Part shown: piece after piece, positions 58,143-64,000 of the stretch
Layout: each line of letters begins with the position of its first letter
How positions within the stretch are numbered: position 1 is the stretch's first letter
Notes under the pieces: model-generated
What the model was told of the DNA's origin: nothing
The model's database searches: none
Seen by the model: only the letters and a program-made list of their open reading frames with translations
From: Apium graveolens
Taxonomy: Eukaryota; Streptophyta; Magnoliopsida; Apiales; Apiaceae
DNA length: 64,000 nucleotides
Assembly (NCBI RefSeq): GCF_009905375.1
Contig: NC_133650.1
Location: 295,795,457-295,859,456 of the forward strand
Reading direction: 5' to 3'
Program-made: the position numbers and the translations under genes

Positions 58143-61100
58143 TTGCAGGGCAACAGGAAAAATATTCTAGTTCTGGACAGTGGATGTTCAGGATATATGA
58201 CTGGAAATAAGGCCCTGCTATCAGACTTTGTGGAGAAAGTTGGCCCAAGTATTTCTTATGGAGATGGCAACATTGGAAAAACATTGGGATATGGCAAAAT
58301 GAATCTTGGAAATGTCATAATTAAAGAAGTAGCTCTGGTCTCAGGACTTAAACACAACCTACTGAGTATAAGTCAAATCTGTGACAGAGGTTATCATGTT
58401 GATTTCTTTGAAGAACACTGTGAAATTGTGAGTAAATCTAAAGGCAAAGTTGTTCTTAAAGGATACAGGCGTGGTAACATTTATGAAGCTAAGCTTTCAA
58501 CAAGTACTGATGGTTCTGCAATCTGTCTGATGAGTAGAGCATCAATTGAAGAAAGCTGGAATTGACACAAGAAACTCTCTCATTTAAATTTCAACAATAT
58601 AAATGAACTGGTCAAGAAAGATCTTGTGAGAGGATTGCTCCTGATGGTCTTTGTGATTCCTGTCAGAAAGCCAAATAAAGAAAATCTTCATTCAAGAGCA
58701 AGACTGAATCATCAATTCTTGAGCCTTATCATCTACTACATGTTGATCTATTTGGTCCAGTAAATGTCATGTCTATTGCAAAGAAGAAGTATGCGTTGGT
58801 CATAGTGGATGAGTTCACCAGATACACATGGGTGTATTTCTTGCACACAAAAAGTGAAACTGCATCTATCTTGATTGATCATGTCAAACAGCTGGATAAA
58901 ATGGTCAATGATTCTGTGAAAATTTTAAGGAGTGATAATGGCACTGAGTTCAAGAATTTGATAATGGAAGAGTTCTGCAAAAACCATGGAATAAAGCAGG
59001 AATTTTCTGCTCCTGGAACTCCACAGCAGAATGGAGTTGTTGAAAGAAAGAATAGGACTCTTATTGAAGCTGCACGTATAATGTTTGAAGAAGCGAAGCT
59101 TCCAACCTATTTCAGGGCTGAAGCTGTGCAGACTGCTTGTTTTACTCAAAATGCAACACTCATTAACAAGCATGGAAAAACACCATATGAGATGGTGAAG
59201 AAAAAGAAGCCAAATATGAAATATTTTCATGTATTTGGATGCAAGTGTTTTGTTCTCAAGACTCATCCTGAACAGCTATCAAAGTTTGATCTAAAAGCTG
59301 ATGAAGCAATCTTTGTTGGATATCCACTTTCCACAAAAGCCTTCAGAGTCTATAATTTGAGAACAAAAGTGGTCATGTAATCTATCAATGTCTCTTTTGA
59401 TGACAAGAAGATTACTGGTCTTGAAGATTTCATTGACCATGATCAGCTGAGATTTGAAAATGAAGACTCAAATTCTGATACTGAAAATCCTGACAGTCTA
59501 AGTCCTGATACTGTAAACTCTGATGGAATAAACTCTGATGTTATTGAAACTGTGGTGGCTACGCCAAGGGAAGATGCACCTATGCAGGGGGAGCATACTC
59601 AAGATCCTACCACAGCTCAAGAAACATCAGAACATACATCTGGCTCTTCAAGTTCTGATTCGTCAAGTTCTGATAAGCCAAGTTCTGATAGTGCTGAAAA
59701 TCTAAATACTGAAGAATCCAACTCAGAGAGCACAGTTTCAGGGGGAGCATCAGAAAATGAAGATAGCATGGATCATGGGGGAGCATCCAGTTCTAGAGAA
59801 AACCTTCCATCTGCAAGGAAGTGGACAAAATCACATACACCTGATTTGATAATTGGAAATCCTGATGCAGGTGTCAGAACTAGAACAGGTACTTCAAATG
59901 AATGTCTCTACAATTCTTTTCTCTCTCAGACTGAGCCAAAGAAAGTTGAAGAAGCTCTTCAAGATGCTGATTGGGTGCAAGCAATGCAGGAAGAGTTAAA
60001 TGAATTTGAAAGAAACAAAGTCTGGACCCTAGTGCCAAGACCAAAGAATAGATCTGTTGTTGGTACAAAATGGGTATTCAGAAACAAAACTGACAGTGAT
60101 GGCATAATTACAAGGAATAAGGCAAGACTGGTCGCAAAAGGATATTCTCAACAGGAGGGAATTGATTATGATGAAACATTTGCACCAGTTGCTAGGTTAG
60201 AAGCCATAAGGATATTTTTGGCTTATGCTGCTCATAAAAAGTTTACTGTCTTTCAAATGGATGTGAAAAGTGCTTTTCTCAATGGAGAATTGGAGGAGGA
60301 AGTATATGTTGAACAACCTCCAGGCTTTGTAGATTCCAAACATCCAGATTATGTCTACAGGCTTGATAAAGCACTTTATGGACTTAAGCAAGCTCCTAGA
60401 GCATGGTATGAGACTTTAGCTCAGTTTCTTCTGGAAAGTGGATTCAACAGAGGAACAATAGACAAAATACTATTCTACCTCAACCATGGAAAGGACTTAC
60501 TTCTGGTCCAGATTTATGTTGATGATATCATCTTTGGATCTACAAATGACAGACTTTGCAAGAAGTTTGCCAAACTGATGCAGTCAAGATATCAGATGAG
60601 TATGATGGGGGAACTTAGCTATTTTCTGGGCCTTCAAGTCAAGCAGAATGAAGAAGGCACTTTTATTTGTCAAACCAAGTACACCAGAAACTTGCTGAAG
60701 AAATTTGGAATGCAAGATTGTCCAAGTGCATCCACTCCTATGGCCACTGCAACAAAACTGGATAAGGATACTGGTAAATCAGTAGATATTACTGATTACA
60801 GAGGTATGATTGGCTCTCTACTCTATCTAACTGTTAGTAGACCTGATATCATGTATGCTACCTGTCTTTGTGCAAGATTTCAAGCAGATCCAAGAGAACC
60901 TCACTTAACAGCTGTGAAAAGAATCTTTAAGTATCTTAAAGGAACAGCTGATTTGGGATTGTGGTATCCTAGAGAATCAGACTTTAAACTAATAGGTTAC
61001 TCAGATGCAGATTTTCCAGGCTGCAAAATTGACAGGAAAAGCACAAGTGGAAGCTGCCAATTTCTTGGAGGCAGATTGGTTTCTTGGTTCAGCAAGAAAC

Positions 61101-61471
61101 AAAAGTCAATTTCCACATCAACTGCAGAAGCAGAGTATATTGTTGCAGGAAGATGTTGTGCACAGATTCTTTGGATGAAGAATCAGTTACTGGATTATGG
61201 GTTAACATATTTCAAAATCCCTATTTACTGTGATAATCAAAGTGCTATTGCTATGACAGGTAATCCAGTTCAACACTCTATGACAAAGCACATCAGCATC
61301 AGGTACCACTTCATCAGGGAACATGTGGATGAAGGTACAGTGGAATTGCATTTTGTTCCCACAGATCAACAACTAGCAGATATCTTCACAAAACCACTAT
61401 ATGAAGCTACTTTTACAAGATTGGTAAATGAACTTGGAATGGTTTCAGGTTCTTTCTCTAAATCTGCTTAG
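58143..61471 (+). pseudogene. Copia pol, copy C, multiply broken
   Basis: Opens with TTG CAG GGC after TGA. Protease DSGCS is present (followed by GYMTGN where B has GHMTGN). Lesions: TGA at 58563-58565 in the integrase zinc region (TGG in copies A and B), a 16-nt deletion near 58636, a TAA near 58676, and a TAA at 59378-59380 after the integrase. Open pieces 58769-59380 (integrase core) and 59552-61471 (Ser-rich linker, RT, RNase H) share a frame. RT YVDD and RNase H motifs are intact. It ends SGSFSKSA as in the other copies. Confidence 0.92.
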
Positions 61472-62901
61472 TCTTGTTCTGTGTTATCAGACTTTATGCT
61501 CAGTATTTACAGAATTAATCTCATTGTGTATTCTGTGCTTAATTGATAAATGTTTTTAAGTACTGACTGTTGTCTGATATATATTTCTCAACTCTGATAA
61601 GTGATTTGTCTGTTTAAGTAATTATTCAATCCTATGAGGATAACTGTGCTAGATACTGACCTAGTAGTCTTCAATAAACAAATGATTCCATGTAAGAAGT
61701 AATTATTTCAGTGGAAATCTTATGACACTAGCAAATTCTGATAATTGAGCTTAGTTAAGTTTACTTTGTATATCTTATTACTAAGTCATAAATTAGAATA
61801 ATGCTGCTCATCTGTTAAGTTCTGATACTAGTAAAACTGCTGAATGTACTAAGTGCTGATAAACCTCACTTATCAAAAGAAAAAGCAAAAAGATCAAAGA
61901 ATAAAATCAGGTACTCCTTTGAGATCTAGAGTAAAAATGTGGAAGGGACGACCCAAGTGCATTGCTGGTATTAAGTAAATATGCATTAGAAAAGCAAAAT
62001 ATTTTCTTGGTGACTTTTCACACTCTATGATTACTGGAGAAATACTCTGATAATAGCATAAATTCTGATAAGCAGTCGCGACTCACTTACACTGAGAAGC
62101 CACTGTAAAATAGAATTTCAAAAGATGCATAAAATTAGCACAAAACAGTTGGGGTGGACTCAAGCATGAACTCATTCATCAGTAGGTTTCAGGACAATGA
62201 CAGCTCTTTAGCAAAATTTTAGTTATGCCTTATTTCTAAGATGTACTGAAGTGAATCAGACTTTACTCTTTGTCTGTTATTTATCTTAATGCACACACTA
62301 ATCACTCCATCTGAATGATGAAAATTACTGTGGTGGTCTCTGTTATTCTAGATAAACAGTCATTGTGTCACTTTGCATAAATTCTGAGGACAAGCTCTGG
62401 TTTCATATTCTGATGATTAAGTTCTGAAGAGTATAACTCAGAACTTGTATGAGGACTTACTAAGATGGGCATTCCTTCTTCGAGTTAAGAAATTATGTTC
62501 TGATGACTGTTAAGTTCTGGTATAGGTCTAAGTTCTGATTTCTCAGTCTAATCTTTTACTTGGCTTATCTGTGAATAAAATTTGGTAACAGTCTCAGTTC
62601 GAACTAGAATATGTTGAAGTGGAAGATTAATAGTCACTATGGTTAGGGTTAATGGTATTTGTACCTGAACAGTCCAATGTTACTTGTTTCTTGTGCGCTT
62701 TAAACCATGTTTCCTCTTTCCAATGAATGTATTCTTTTTCAAAGTCTAGGGAGACGAGGTAGAATTAATTCTACCTGTCAGCATTCAATACTTTTACGTC
62801 TCCTAGCATTCTCTTACCTTTATAAGCAGCCACTTCACATCAGCCTTTCCATCAAATTCTTCTCACACACTTATCTTCATACTTTTTCTTTCAAAAACAC
62901 A
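61472..62901. other. Non-coding spacer downstream of pol (copy C)
   Basis: Matches 2562-3971 and 20728-22137 in inverse orientation, with more substitutions. It is dense in AAGTTCTGAT-type motifs. No coding frame is conserved with A and B. Confidence 0.6.
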
Positions 62902-63174
62902 ATGGTCAGATACAACATATTTTTGAACTACCAAAACTTCAATATGGAGCTAAGCTGTGCCGACTGGCAGCAGGAATGGCATGTCACAGCCATTCCTGAG
63001 GAGATATGGGACTCTGTCCCACAGGAGGTACTGACCCACCTCCTGTTCTTCTATATGGATTACCATCGCCATTTGGAGCGATTGGAGGAGGAAAGACTGG
63101 CAGCTCTCCGCCAGCAAGAGCGAATCATCAGACTCGCCATTCTGTTTGTCGAGAGTAGGAAGAAGAAGAAATGA
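62902..63174 (+). CDS. Conserved small ORF between pol and the large extra ORF (copy C)
   Basis: 90 aa, MVRYNIFLNYQNFNMELSC onward. It is intact and collinear with the 91-aa proteins of A and B despite many amino-acid differences concentrated in the C-terminal half (for example YHRHLERLEEERLAALRQ). The stretch MELSCADWQQEWHVTAIPEE is unchanged. The start is the MVR ATG shared with A and B, not the upstream in-frame ATG at 62707. Unrecognised family. Confidence 0.7.
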   Translation: MVRYNIFLNYQNFNMELSCADWQQEWHVTAIPEEIWDSVPQEVLTHLLFFYMDYHRHLERLEEERLAALRQQERIIRLAILFVESRKKKK

Positions 63175-63860
63175 TTTAATCTTATCTTCTTCCTGTTTTT
63201 CTTCATCATCATCTTTGTCAGGCTTCTTAGCTAGGACTAAGGCTGTTGATGTTAGGTTTAGAAGCTTAGGGAAAATCTTGTATAAGTATTGATGTAATTT
63301 CCATTTCATGAATGTATTGTCTTGATATATTAATGAAAGTTGTTTTTACTTCAAGATTTTATCTCTGAGTTATTTTATCTTGTGTTGATAAATCCTGATT
63401 GATATTCTGATGACCATATAAATTTTGTTTTATATTAAGTTCTGATTCATTTTCAGCACTTACTTATCTAATTTATCTTGGTCATTTTCATGTGATTTAT
63501 TTTCAGAATATTAATGATGCAGTGAAAAATAATTCAATCAGTGATAATGGTTTAAATTTTGAATTAAAACTATTTCTCTTGATAAATGGAACGGTTTTTC
63601 CTTGAAACTAGGCAAATGGGTAAGTAATGATTCCTATTTTCTCGAGCCCAGTAACTATCCGTTATTACTGCATGTCTGACAGGTGTCCAACGGTAACATT
63701 TTTGTTCAGAGTATAAGTACAACAGAGAGAGGATTTCTTTAATCTTTTATTTCCTTCATATTTTTTTTCTCTCTACTTACTCTCCTTCTTCTCACGTTGG
63801 TTTTTCATACAGACATTTTATCAAACACCTAACAGGCACTTTTGAATCTCAATTTTTCAC
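63175..63860. other. Spacer between small ORF and large extra ORF (copy C)
   Basis: Counterpart of 1545-2285 and 19706-20451. It becomes pyrimidine-rich (TTTTTTTTCTCTCTAC near 63761) in the 100 bases before the next ATG, like a leader or splice-acceptor region. Confidence 0.55.
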
Positions 63861-64000
63861 ATGGCACCTAAGGATTTAATCATTGATGGAGCTAAGTTTG
63901 TTCCAAACAACTATGCTGCAGTTCTTGATCACACTGAAGCTCCATCTGAGTTGCACTTTGTGCAAGATCTTCTTGCACATAGTGAGGTTGGGTATGCATT
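63861..64000 (+). CDS. Start of the large extra ('env-like') ORF, copy C (cut by window edge)
   Basis: The ATG at 63861 opens MAPKDLIIDGAKFVPNN, collinear with the N-termini in copies A and B. Forty-six codons are visible without a stop. Whether the rest is intact cannot be seen. Confidence 0.75.
   Translation, partial: MAPKDLIIDGAKFVPNNYAAVLDHTEAPSELHFVQDLLAHSEVGYA

Larger units (their letters stand above)
55125..64000 (+). mobile_element. SIRE-like Ty1/copia retrotransposon, copy C (3' side cut by window edge)
   Basis: Plus-strand copy of the A/B family inserted into gag of element D. Order: 5' LTR (55125-55738), primer site, gag, pol, spacer, small ORF, spacer, start of the large extra ORF. 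The five bases before the LTR are GCCTG; the matching duplicate would be past the right edge. It is more diverged from A and B than they are from each other, and its gag and pol carry more lesions, so it appears to be the oldest of the three. Confidence 0.93.

Overview
The window is nuclear DNA of a flowering plant, probably a eudicot and perhaps an asterid (the last is only an impression). The evidence is nested LTR retrotransposons of the plant Ty1/copia SIRE type and the Ty3/gypsy Tat type, a Stowaway-like MITE, Helitron-like ends, and one intron-containing host gene, a GH3.5/GH3.6-type auxin amido synthetase. Nothing prokaryotic is present.

Left block (1-10767): a minus-strand SIRE-like copia element (copy A) leaves the window at its 3' side. 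From right to left it has a 5' LTR, primer site, gag, pol, a long spacer, a small conserved ORF and a large extra ('env-like') ORF. A 277-bp remnant of a second copy (A') abuts the outer side of its LTR. Next is a 168-bp flank.

Middle block (10768-35322): a Tat-type gypsy element with 584- and 567-bp LTRs and a perfect GCATA target duplication. Without insertions it would be about 10.7 kb. It is split by a second SIRE-like copia (copy B, minus strand) at a CCTCA site. The insertion has been rearranged: copy B lacks its 5' end, is fused to an apparently exact second copy of 1,425 bp of the gypsy, and is followed by an LTR flanked on both sides by CCTCA. Downstream of the gypsy integrase are a broken antisense gene, a cluster of inverted TTCGACCAG motifs and a 41-bp minisatellite.

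AT-rich block (35323-47567): mostly non-coding. It holds two Helitron-like non-autonomous elements, a CGTGTAC-motif repeat region, a Stowaway-like MITE, a GC-richer island with TGTCTC and CACGTG motifs, and a TTA-flanked PIF/Harbinger-like element ending about 140 bp upstream of the GH3 TATA box. One 95-codon minus-strand ORF is unrecognised.

Host gene (47635-50098): a complete three-exon GH3 gene encoding 616 aa, with all three acyl-adenylate motifs and clean splice sites. It is the only convincing functional host gene.

Right block (52555-64000): a decayed SIRE-related element of another family (D), cut within gag by a plus-strand SIRE-like copy C of the A/B family, which runs off the right edge. 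A, B and C share a small ORF between pol and the large extra ORF, and a gag-pol junction with stop codons beside a good splice acceptor. The C and D LTRs share repeated TCAGNACTTA motifs. All retroelement gag and pol genes seen here are broken by nonsense mutations, frameshifts or deletions.
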